In this document: positions 19,782-30,457 of the stretch, one piece after another | Position numbering within the stretch: position 1 is the stretch's first letter | Layout: the number at the start of each line of letters is the position of its first letter | Source: Vitrella brassicaformis | Taxonomy: Eukaryota > Sar > Vitrellaceae | Direction of reading: 5' to 3' | Length of the DNA stretch: 45,987 bases | NCBI GenBank assembly: GCA_001179505.1 | Contig: CDMY01000542.1 | Location: 271,335-317,321, forward strand | Notes under the pieces: model-generated | Database searches by the model: none | Told to the model about the DNA's origin: nothing | Seen by the model: the letters and a program-made list of their open reading frames with translations, nothing else | Program-made: the position numbers and the translations under genes

Positions 19782-22700
19782 ATGTGTGTGGCGTGCCTTC
19801 AGGCGATAGCTGGCAGTACTCCTGGATGGCCTGCATGAAGAACCACGTCGCGTCACGCGCATTGTACCGGGGGTTGTTGCCTACACACACACACACACGA
19901 TCTCTCTCTCTCTGTCTCTGCCATGTCTCTCGGTAGAGTAGGTATTTCTACCGGCGTCGAGTAGGTTTGGGATGAGTGCGTGTCTGAGCACGCGCGCATA
20001 GCCGAGGATCTCCTGCTTGGCCGCTGCGAGCCTCCTACAGAGACACACCACACCACACCACACCACACCACAGCACATAGATCACATAGATCAGCCCACA
20101 TCCGTCCGTGTATCCAGCCATCCACTGACCCCGTGACGAGGAGGCAGCCCGGCAGCGAGATGAACCTGACACAAACACATACATGGACACACACACACAT
20201 ACCAACAGATGGGGAGATGAGATGAGTGGCCACAAACGACTGACTGACTGAGTGACGTACGTGTCTCTTCCCCAGTTGCGCATGAAGCCACTTGAGAAAT
20301 GAGGCAGACCTACACAGCCACAACCACAAGCCAACCACAACCACACCTGAATGCGGCCGATCTGTATGCGCCTTGCTACAGAAACACACATACCGGCGCA
20401 TAGAGAGGCCATGTTGGTTTCCCACACTGCAGGTAACACAACGGAGTGGAAACAACACACAGAGAGAGAGTAGGATGTGTGAAAGAAACAGGGCAGCCAG
20501 GGAGGGACGTTGTCAGTCACTGTCTGTCTGTCTACCGAGGGGCGCGGACGGCACGTGGCTGTAGAACTGGAGTGTCGCTATCGCCAGCTACACATTCACA
20601 CACACACACACGGGGGGAGGGGGTCTGTGCGTGTCCCGTCGGTCGGTCGTTTCGGGCGTCTGCTCACTCACCTGTGTGACGAACTCGTCTTTGCTCTGCG
20701 ACACGAATGGCGACATCTGCGAGAGCGCCTCGGCGCACGCGGCTCCATACAGAGTGGACATCACCTTAACACACACACATCCAGACCTCGAAATAGCTTA
20801 TACAGTTCGATTGACTGGGTGTGTTGCCCCTCTGCCCCTCTCACCCAGTCGAAATAAGTTGGCCTGAGGAACGCCGGGAGGCTCTCGCGAGGCGCCAGCC
20901 AAGCGTCACGTACCCACTACACACACATACACACAAACACAGAGAGAGAGAGAGAGTCTCAACACACAAACATCCACACGCACACCCACACCCACTGTGT
21001 GTGAGAGTACCTACCTGTCCGATTGGCTGCAGCTCAGGGGTGTCAAAGAGCCGCTCGGCGAGGTAGTCGAGCATCCAGTCGCCCTCGCGGACATTGACGC
21101 ACAGGGGATGATTCAAGTTGTGGGTGCGACGCACCTGCACACACACACAGACACATGCCTCTCATCAGTCTCTCTCTCTCTCTCTCTGTCACACGGACGG
21201 ACCTCCTCGAGTATAGGGATCACGCCGCAAATACCGCAGTAGGGGAGCGGACCGTGGCTGCATACACACACACACACAGCCACACATAAGGCACGCGACG
21301 GATGAACCCATGAAGGACCCCGCCCCTTTGTGGGCCCTCGGTGGTTGTCTCTCTTAAAGCTTTGTGTGTACCCCGGCACATCGTACACGCCTCTCTTGCC
21401 CTTCTCATCCACCCACACAGACAGACAGACAGACAGACAGAGAGCGACATGACATCAATCAAGGCAAGTGTGTGTGTCAGTCAGTGAGTCCATCGCTGTG
21501 GTCGCGTGGCGGGTTACATAGGTGCGGTCCTTCTCCTCGTTGTCGCACGAGTAGAGGAGGCGGCTGATGCTCGTCAGCGGCACGCCCTTCATGACCTCTG
21601 TGATGCTCGGCAGGGCGTGCTCCACCTGCTGACGAACCTGACACACACACACACACACACAGAGTGAGAGAGAGAGAGAGGGATGGATAAATGGATGGAT
21701 TGATGGGCGTGTGTGTGTGTGTGAGTGTACCTCTGTCCACCCTTTTGCAGAGAAGACGAGCACACTGCCGGGGGGGAACTTGTCCAGCCACAAATGGGTT
21801 ATCGGACCTTTCCAAGACAACGAGGCACATCCATCCATCCATCCACCTCTCTCGCTCTGTGTGTGTGTGTGTGAGAGATAGTACCTACCGGCGATGTGTG
21901 TGCGTGCGATGTCGTCGATCTTGTGGTAGAGGTCCATCTTGCCGCGCATGCCGTTGATGCGGATCGGGTCGCTGCAGACATTGACACACCCGCCACACAA
22001 ACACATGTGTTTGTGTCAGTCAGTCAGTCATCACACATACCGTCTGAATGCGCCGATCTCCTCCTTTGGGATGAACAGGTGCGCTGCCAGGTGCAGCGTC
22101 GTGATGCGGCCCGGGATCAGTATCTGGTGTGCACACACACACAGACACACACACACACACGCCAAGCCAAAAGAACACACAACACACCAGTAGTAATGTA
22201 ATGACCTCTCTCTCTCTCTCTCTGTGTGTGTGGGTGTGGGTGTAGGTGTGCATCTCTCTCTCTCTCTATTTACCTCAGGCAGTGGCTTCTGGTACTCGTG
22301 CGGCCACCAGAAGGCAGACCTACACACACAAAGGTCCATCCATCCATCCATCCAGCGGACGGACACCCACCCCACGCACCGTATGACGAAGTAGATGGTG
22401 CTGTGCGTCTTGGGCGAGTGCCGTTGGATCACCGTCAAGTCCTCAGCTGCATGCAAGAATGGAACGAGTGCCACAACAAATTCGCTGATGCTCGGATGGA
22501 TGGATGTCGAGTCGTAGCCCTCCAACTCACCCATCAGGTCGAGGTACATCTCGTCGTAGCCCTCCTGGCCCATCTGCACACACACACACACACACACATC
22601 CACACGCGATGCATCCATTCGTCCACTAGTTCGTTGACCCACCTGGTAGTGCAGGTCGTTGAGGACCCTCTTTGCCGCCATGATGCCCACCAACTCGTCC

Positions 22701-23881
22701 CCAGGCAGCCACGCCCTGCTTGACGTCGGACGCCCACCTGCACACACACACCCAAACACCCCCCAACGCACCCAAATCTCCCTCCCTCCGTGTGTGTGTG
22801 TGTGTGCACAGCGCAGCGCATCGCATCGCATCAGAGTCCCCACCGATCCGTATGACATTGTTGATGTTGCCGTCGTCGGCCATGACGGCGGGCTGGCTCT
22901 CGTCGATCTGCCAGCAGCCGTCCACCACAAATTTGAACTATACCAAGCCAACACAACACAGCACATCAACAAATCGCAGAGAGAGAGGGAGAGAGAGAGA
23001 GAGATGAAGATTCATCTCTCTCTGTCAGATCTCTCTCTGTCAGCGAGTTGTGCCAGTGTTTTGAAGCGGAGAAAGGACCTACCTGGAACTCTTCTGCGTC
23101 GGTAGGGAGCTGCTTGCCCACGTAGAGGTCGCACTTGAACAGCCCGTCGCCCTCAGCCGTCATCGGCTGCATGGCATATACAACCAATCAGACATTCATC
23201 CTCTCTCTCTCCCCCTCTCTGTGTTATTGCTGACCTCAGGCACTGTCCAGGAGTCCCATGAGCCCACGAGCTGCACCTTACGCCCTCCTCGCTGCCAGCG
23301 AATCGTCACCTGTCCGCAACAAACCGACACCCACATCACACACACAAGTATCTTCCGTCATCCGTTTCGCTGCTCTCTCTTTCTCTGTGGGTGCGTTGTC
23401 ATGTGTGTGGCGTGCAGACAGACCCTCTTGTCCCACAGTCGCTCTGTGGCTGCCGTCGGGCCCTCCTTGCCGTTCACCAGCTGCACACACACACACACAC
23501 ACACACATCCATCCATCCACACACACACAACCTCTGCCCCCCCTCCCCCCCCGTCTCTCTCTGTGCAGAGAAAGTGGCTGTACTTTTTTGCCGGTGGTGG
23601 TTGTCTCGGTTGGCACGCTGCGCGCCACCGACTTGGGCACCGCGCCCGGGCCGGTTGAGGGCATGTGGAATGGGTCGTCCTCGGGGGTCTCCTCCAATGT
23701 GTCCTTCGGCTGCTCGACCGGCTCATCCTCTGCACAACCATCACACACACACACAAGGGGCGTCCATCCCACAGAGATGGATGGGCGTGTCGGCGCACCG
23801 TTGACTTGTTCGGGTGGGAGGTCTTTGGTGGCGAATGGGCTCATCTTGGGCGGTGTGCGGAGGAAATCCTCATCTACACAG

Positions 23882-23916
<35 letters not shown>

Positions 23917-26900
23917 AAGAGAGAGAGTGAGAGGCCATCCACCAGAAGCTCACCTGGCGTGTCGTCGAAGTCCTGATGTATCCGGTGCTCCAGGACCACA
24001 TTGAGATGGTGGGGAACCAACTCTACACACACACCACACACACCACACACAAGTGACACCCACCCTTCCCCGTGTGTGCACGTCCATCAGACGCACCGTC
24101 GAACCCTCGCGTGGACCCGGTCGCACACACACTGGCCGCCACAAAGGCTGCTGTGGGCAGCGCCTCTGCTGGTGTGCGCTTCTCTGAGCCAACACACGAC
24201 ACACACACACACATATACACGAACGAACGGGGCTGGGCGTGTGTGTGTGTGTGTGTGTGGCGTACCAGCCATGGTCTCGTTGTCGTGTGTGCAGTCGAAA
24301 AACTGACGAGAGATGGACAATGTACCAAACGAGCCAAGTGCACTCACTGTCACACAGACGTGTGTCATCAACTATTCCCACAGGCAACGCACCAGAGCGG
24401 TGGCCATGGACGGGTGCAGCGGAACCGGATGAGGCGAAGGGCCTGCACACAGTACACACAGACCACACAAACCGTATCAACAAACCACTTCATCCTTAAA
24501 GACCACTTCATCCTTAAGGGCTTAATGGCGTTGTGTGCATACCCCCGGCATTGTTTGCGCCGCCGCCACCTGCGATGCCGCTGTTCATGAAGAGGTGCCT
24601 GTCTTTGGCTGGGATGGGGCTGAACGCACCCACACAACGACCGCCGTACTTGATCACGTGGGCAGCTGTCGTGAGTGATGCACACACGAGCAGAGAGAAA
24701 GAGAGAGAGTTTGTCACGGCATCCCTCTGTGTGTGTGTGTGTGTGTGTGTACCGAGGTCGCCCGGTGACCAGGTCTGCATAGCCTCTCGGATGAGAGCGT
24801 TCAGACCCAACTCGCCCTCGAAGTGCAAATCAGTCGCCTACACACCCACAACCACACCCACAACCACACCCACAACCACACCCACAACCACACCCACACC
24901 CACACCAACAACCACACCCACAATACAAAACAAACAATGGTCTTTGGTCACATCACATATGGCCCACTCAATTCATTCAACGCACCTGCACCCCGGTGAA
25001 TAGCTCCGCATAGACGAACAGGTCTGAGCGCACCGAGCGGGCCGCGCGTAGCATGTGCTGCACCCAGTGCACCGCACACCCAGGCCAGCCATTGTGTCGT
25101 GTGGCAGCCATACCATACACACACACGTGTGTGTCTCTTTGCGAAGGGACGTCTGTGTGTGCGAGGGGTGAGTGCGCCCCACGGCGTACCTTGGCCACGT
25201 GTATGGGGGTGGAGTGGCAGTTGTCCAGACGCACACCGTGGAATATCTGGGAAACACACACACACACACACACATTCGCCCCGCCCCACACGCTTTTCTT
25301 TCACCCTTACCACTTACCTCTGCCATGCCCTTGACATACTTCTCCATCCACTGCCACAGAAACGGACAACTCTCGGGCGAAGACCCATACCTACACACAC
25401 AACACAACACAAGACAAGAATAGAATAATGGGTGGAGGAGACCAGATCCCACAACGCACCGCGCCGCCCCGCCCCCTTTAGTTACCTGAGTTTGATGCAG
25501 TCGGTCCAGGCGCAGAGTTCCCTCCGCAGGTACACGAGGCTGCCCGCCGCACCGAAGTCCTTCGTGGCGTCCCATCCCATCACCCACCTAATGCATGGAT
25601 GGCACACATCACATTAAACCACACATCCATCCATCCATCCATTCATCCATCTAGGTTCGCCAGAGAGACGTATGGATGCATCGCTCTCTCTCTCTCACCC
25701 GTTGTTGGCCACAGCGGTCTTGGTGCCATCCTTTGCCTGTTTGTTTCGTCCATCAGATCAGGCACACACGCGTCGGTCAACGAATGCGTGTGTGTGTGTG
25801 TGTGTGTGAAGGAGGGAGGGAGGGAGGCGTAAGCGATGCGCACCGTGACATACGAGAAGTATCTCGGCGCCAGCAGCTCCCACCGCCTGTCGCCCAGAGG
25901 GCCTTTCTTCTGCTCGAGACGCTCCCACCTACACACACACACACACATCCATCCATCCCTCTCTCCCTCTGTGTGTGTGTGGGTGAGAGGGGGGAAGGGG
26001 GGAGGGTTTAGGGTACCGTGCATAGCCCTGTATGGCGCCCTGGATGAAGTCGACGCTCTCGGCAGCTGCTTTGGTCAGCTCCGCTTGGATGGCCTCAAGC
26101 AACGCACTCAGCTCAGCCTTATTGATCGCACACACCACCCACAGAGAGAGAGAGAGAGAGATGCATGTCTGCGCGTCTGTGTGCAAGGCGCCCACCTTGC
26201 TGGCGCAGACTTGTCGAGAAACCTCGCCCGGCACCGTCATGGCGTTGCGCTTGACGCCGAGCGTCTTGATCAGCTCCTGCTTGAGGTACTCCTTCTGCCT
26301 CTCCTTCGCAGTGGGCGGCACCACGGCAGGGTGGGGGTCCTGAATGAATGAACCACACAAGACACAACACACACAACGCACACGAGCCATACAATGCACT
26401 GCACACACGCGCGCACCCTCAGACACACGAAGGCAGCGCACCTCATGGGACGGTGGTGGGGGCGGAGGGGGCGCCAACACACCCGGTGTGCAGTAGACGT
26501 CGAAGTCCACTATCTCTGACGGCCTGCATAGCCCCACACACACACACACACACACACGAGAGTGGGTGAGGTGAGTGGCTGGGCAGCGGAGGGTTGAGGT
26601 TGAGGTGGGTACTTGGCGTTCTCGAAGTTTGCTAGGGTGGTCTTGACGTCGATGGTGTACCACTCGAGCATCTTGAAGGGCTCCAATACCTCCACACGCA
26701 TCGCAGATATCACCCTGCACACACAGAGAGAGACGCGTACGGCCTCGGCCCCTGCCCCCCCTCTCTCTCCCTCTCTCTCTCTCTCTCTGGTGCGCACGGA
26801 CTTGGTGAGCTTCTCCTCGGTGTCAATGTGCTCGTTGATGCCGTATTTCTTGACATGCTTGTGCGCTGCACTCATTGCGTCGCACACGCATCCATCCATC

Positions 26901-28462
26901 CATCCATCCACCCACACAGAGAGGGAGGGCGGTGTGCATCTCTGTCATGTGTACCGAGTATGTCGAGGGAGAATTCGGCGAGCATCTCGTCGAGCTCGAG
27001 GGCGGCCGTCAGGTGGGGCGCTGTGTGGACAGTGTAACCACACTCGGGGTGCTCTGCCACCCTACACACACACACACAGAGAGAGAGAGAGGGAGAGAGG
27101 GAGAGAGAGGGGGGGCAGGTCTGTCTGTCTGTCTGTCTGTTGGTATGTGTCTCTCTCTGTGGGGCGGGTGTGGTGTGTACCAGCCTACCATGGGCTGTTG
27201 TTTGCCGTGTGGTTGAGGACGATGTCGATGGTGGACAGGACGCCGTGCTCCTTCTCAAACTGACTGATTGCCTCCTGTCGACACACAGACACACACCAAC
27301 ACCCCACATACAGGGCCGGCCATCCTATCCCTCCTCCCTCTCTCTGTGTGTGCGTCTGTGTGGTAGGTACTTTGAGCGCTTTCATCCGCTCTGCGTCGGG
27401 GACGCTCTTGGCGTCGTGGAAGAACTCATCGCTGATGGCATTCTGGTCGGCCAGCGAATAGCACGAGCCGCTCTCGCCTGTTTTCTGCACACACACACAG
27501 GGAGACAGGGAGAGAGAAATGGATGGATGGATGGATGGATGGATGGAGGGATGGAGGGATGGGTGGCCGTACCTGAACAGGTGTGAAGTGTATCATATTG
27601 TAGTTGAGCTCTGCGGGCGACTTGATCATCCGCGGCCACCGTCGGATGCGGCCCATGCACCGCGACATGACCGACTGCATCACTATCGCGTTGGGCAGAA
27701 TGGCCTTCCCTGAACACACACACACACACACACATGACACCTCGCATAGCATTCACACAACGGCGGCGCACACACAGACAGACAGACAGACAGACACACA
27801 GACCGTTGCATTTCAGGACAGGCTCGACGATCAGGTTGGTCTCGGGACCTTCACGCGGCAGCTTGCTGTCAAACCTACACACAACACACAACACACACGC
27901 AACACATCCACAGGCATCTCTCTCCCTCCCTCCCTCCCTCCCTCCCTGCCTGTGTGTGTCTGTAGGGCACTGCCCACTCACTCTGTGGCGGTGAGTTTGA
28001 AGACATACGGCCCGGGCGTCGCGGCGGTGAAGGTGCAGTACCAGTTGCCCAACTCGTCCGAGCTGCCCTCGTCCTTCGACACCCTACACACACACACACA
28101 CACACATTGATGCAGGCCCGTTGCTGCGGCAATGGCTAGCTGATACTTACTTGCCGATGGGGTCCTCGATGTTAAGGCAAGGCTGCTGGTTGAGGGGAAA
28201 CCCGGCGGGCAGCCACATGTTGATGGTGTCGCCATTCCTGATGCGGAAGTTGCCGTGCGCCCCGTTCTCGCGAAGGAACCCTCCGGACTCGTCAAACTGA
28301 CAGTCAACACGCACACACACACACACATGGATCGATGACGCAACACACACATTGCGACATAAAGTGCTGCTCCTCTCCTCTGTGTGTGTGTGTGTGTAGG
28401 GTACCTACCTGCACTTTCCACTCGGTGGGCGGGAGCGGCCCGTCGCCGTCGGTGTCCGGCAT
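17411..28462 (-). CDS. AGL: Glycogen debranching enzyme with inserted glycogen-binding module (63 exons)
   Basis: Bifunctional 4-alpha-glucanotransferase and amylo-alpha-1,6-glucosidase. The 63 exons close in frame to 1744 residues (human about 1532). Transferase motifs: [31 protein letters not shown] (likely nucleophile D544), VYAELFTG (E573), FDCTHDNE. Glucosidase motifs: [55 protein letters not shown]. Residues 823-906 are an AMPK-type carbohydrate-binding module between the halves. Exons: 28462-28409, 28296-28151, 28083-27982, 27874-27804, 27709-27573, 27484-27371, 27274-27189, 27061-26955, 26865-26802, 26714-26613, 26523-26442, 26339-26196, 26117-26017, 25928-25844, 25736-25699, 25587-25486, 25390-25318, 25246-25190, 25057-24986, 24837-24753, 24665-24543, 24442-24393, 24302-24266, 24183-24097, 24022-23954, 23873-23799, 23729-23584, 23480-23424, 23309-23235, 23166-23083, 22937-22844, 22737-22643, 22573-22531, 22446-22380, 22319-22274, 22123-22041, 21971-21889, 21807-21731, 21637-21518, 21403-21372, 21257-21203, 21134-21015, 20916-20845, 20764-20672, 20587-20536, 20426-20394, 20309-20261, 20165-20130, 20034-19952, 19880-19797, 19726-19670, 19573-19518, 19396-19300, 19221-19154, 19074-18995, 18925-18867, 18756-18684, 18553-18391, 18315-18213, 18118-17923, 17855-17766, 17666-17608, 17502-17411. 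Exon 40 (21403-21372) is the least certain. Confidence 0.95.
22844..23309 (-). other. AMPK-type carbohydrate-binding module encoded by three exons of the debranching enzyme
   Basis: Exons 23309-23235, 23166-23083 and 22937-22844 encode [46 protein letters not shown] and [10 protein letters not shown]. This is the order and spacing of the glycogen-binding domain of AMPK beta subunits (CBM48 type): an FxW-like first strand, a GSWDxW loop, a YKFxVDGxW-like strand and a final NNVI strand. Aromatic residues expected to stack on glucan are kept. It follows an acidic, Pro/Thr-rich linker (exons 23873-23424) and precedes the central domain. Confidence 0.88.
24484..24519. repeat. 18-base tandem duplication in a debranching-enzyme intron
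   Basis: ACCACTTCATCCTTAAAG is followed directly by the same unit with one change (AAGG). It lies in the intron between exons 22 and 21 (24443-24542), outside the coding exons. Confidence 0.85.
24838..24925. repeat. ACAACCACACCC minisatellite in a debranching-enzyme intron
   Basis: At least five near-perfect copies of a 12-base unit, ACAACCACACCC, run through the part of the intron next to the acceptor of exon 20. Read as the transcript this is a G/T-rich run leading into the acceptor. Confidence 0.85.
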
Positions 28463-29321
28463 GGCCAGCTGGTCGATGGATGGGCAGATGCCTCACCTCA
28501 CCCAATCAGTCAATCAAGGACTTAACTAACCTGCCTGAACGAATGACACGCAAGCAGTGGGGAGAGGGGAGCACACCTGCGCATAGCCAACCAACCGGGA
28601 GATCCTTCCGTACAAGCCAAGCCAAGTGAGTGCGTAGATCAATCAGGTCAGACACACACCACACCCGCCCACTGCAGTGCACTGCACTCGAATCGACCCA
28701 ACGCCGCCTGCAGACCACGGACGTACAGATGCAGCATGAGATGCCACGCGATGAGTGTAGGAAGATAGGTAACACAGATAGGCACTACCAGCTGTGCTCT
28801 GCACGGCACGGCAGCTCGACACACACCTGTGCTGTGCATCGCTTCATCTGTGGGTGTGCATGTGTGCATACCTGAGAGGGAGGCTCTCTCAGCAGGAGAG
28901 AGCGTATCTAGAGTGCCAATCAGTCTGCCTTGCTGAGGTGCAATCGGCTGAGTGCGTCGAGGCGCAGCCAACAGCAGTGCGGTGCTGCACCCCCACAAAG
29001 ATCTGCACCCACCCTTGCCGGCTTAGCTCGCAGACTAGCCGCGAAACTGTTGGACAGACCGACAGGGGACTTGGCCGTCAGGCCACCTAGGGTGCTCCCT
29101 GAAACCGCAGTCGCGAAACTGTTCGCCTTGGCCAGAAGCGAAAGGGAAACTGTCTGAGAACGTTTCCTAACTGCGTGTTGAAGCGCGTTTGTTCAAGTGA
29201 GTTGAAGATGCATGTGTGCAGAGAAAGACAGACACACACACAGGCAGATCTCTCAGGCACCTGTGTCTGTCTGTGTGGTGATGACATGATTGTGTCAGCA
29301 GGTAGGTGAAGATCAGCCATC
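28463..29321. other. Divergent region between debranching enzyme and TrpRS
   Basis: The start codons are 859 bases apart. A plus-strand frame 28930-29157 (75 codons, ending in LFALARSERETV) has a less repetitive composition than its surroundings. It includes a duplicated CGCGAAACTGTT segment (near 29040 and 29112). It has no recognisable domain and no splice partner, so I do not call it a gene. No TATA box or other known element was identified. Confidence 0.5.
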
Positions 29322-30423
29322 ATGCCATCTGGGCGCAACCGGCACCCGCTCCTGGACACCGCTCTGCACATCGTCAAGGCAAGCAACAGACAGGACAAGA
29401 CAATCAATCGACACACACACACTCAGTTGACAGAAGACAAGATCACATCGCAAAACAGCCGGCAAAGTGCGTGTGTGTGTTTGATGCACACGACTGACAT
29501 GCGGTGGGATGCATGCATCACTCAATGAATCAATCCATCAGGGCGCACTTGTGGTGGCGCTGCGCATCCCGACGGCCAGGTCCACCAAGAGTGTCGACTT
29601 CAAGGCAAGCAAGATGTGATCTACTGCTGCACTTTGAGTGTCACTTACAATGCGTGTCGTGTGTCACGACGACAGAAGGGCCTTCCATTGCGTGGCGCCA
29701 TCACCGTTGGGCCCGTGACGAGCGAACCAAACGAAGAGGACAAGTACTGACGAGTATCCATTGGTGTCTGTGTGTCTGTGTGTGTATATATGTGTGTGTG
29801 TGTGTGGCTTTGCAGGCGGCGCATTCAAGAGCTCGTCAACGACAAGGTACCTCTGCGTGTGTGTGGGCTGAGTGATTGTGCGCCTATGTCTGTCGATGCA
29901 TTGTCCATTCTCTCTCTGTATGTGTATGTGTGTGTGTGTGTGTAGGTGGCGGCCAATGTGCCCATCCGTGTCTTCGCCGTGGCTCGGCAGCTCGCCGAGA
30001 CCACTTACGGCGAGGTGAACCACACACATGGACACACACACACACACACACAGATGTATGGGACGGACAGACACTCATTGCGTGTGCGTGCATTGTACCC
30101 ACCAGGCCATGTACGACGACTTCGGAGTTCCCAAGAGCGTCACCGAGTCAGCACACACACACACACACACAGACCCACCCACACACATACACACATACAC
30201 ACACATACACAGCTATGCCCTCTCTCTCTCTCTTTGTGTGTGTGTGTGTGTGTCAGGCTGCGTCTGGTGTTCATCGAGAAGTGGAACATCAACGCCAACA
30301 TTTTCCCGGTGGCGCAATCGACCGGCGCGTGTGGGCGGATTGACATCACCAAGTGGAAACACAACAGCAACAAAAACAGCGTATGTGTCACATCACAGCA
30401 GACAGTGTATCGGTGCATCTGAA

Positions 30424-30457
<34 letters not shown>

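Noticed and set aside
29036-29140. Candidate tRNA or other structured RNA upstream of TrpRS
   Set aside because: No cloverleaf, A or B box or anticodon arm could be built; the repeat of CGCGAAACTGTT is too short to support an RNA gene call.
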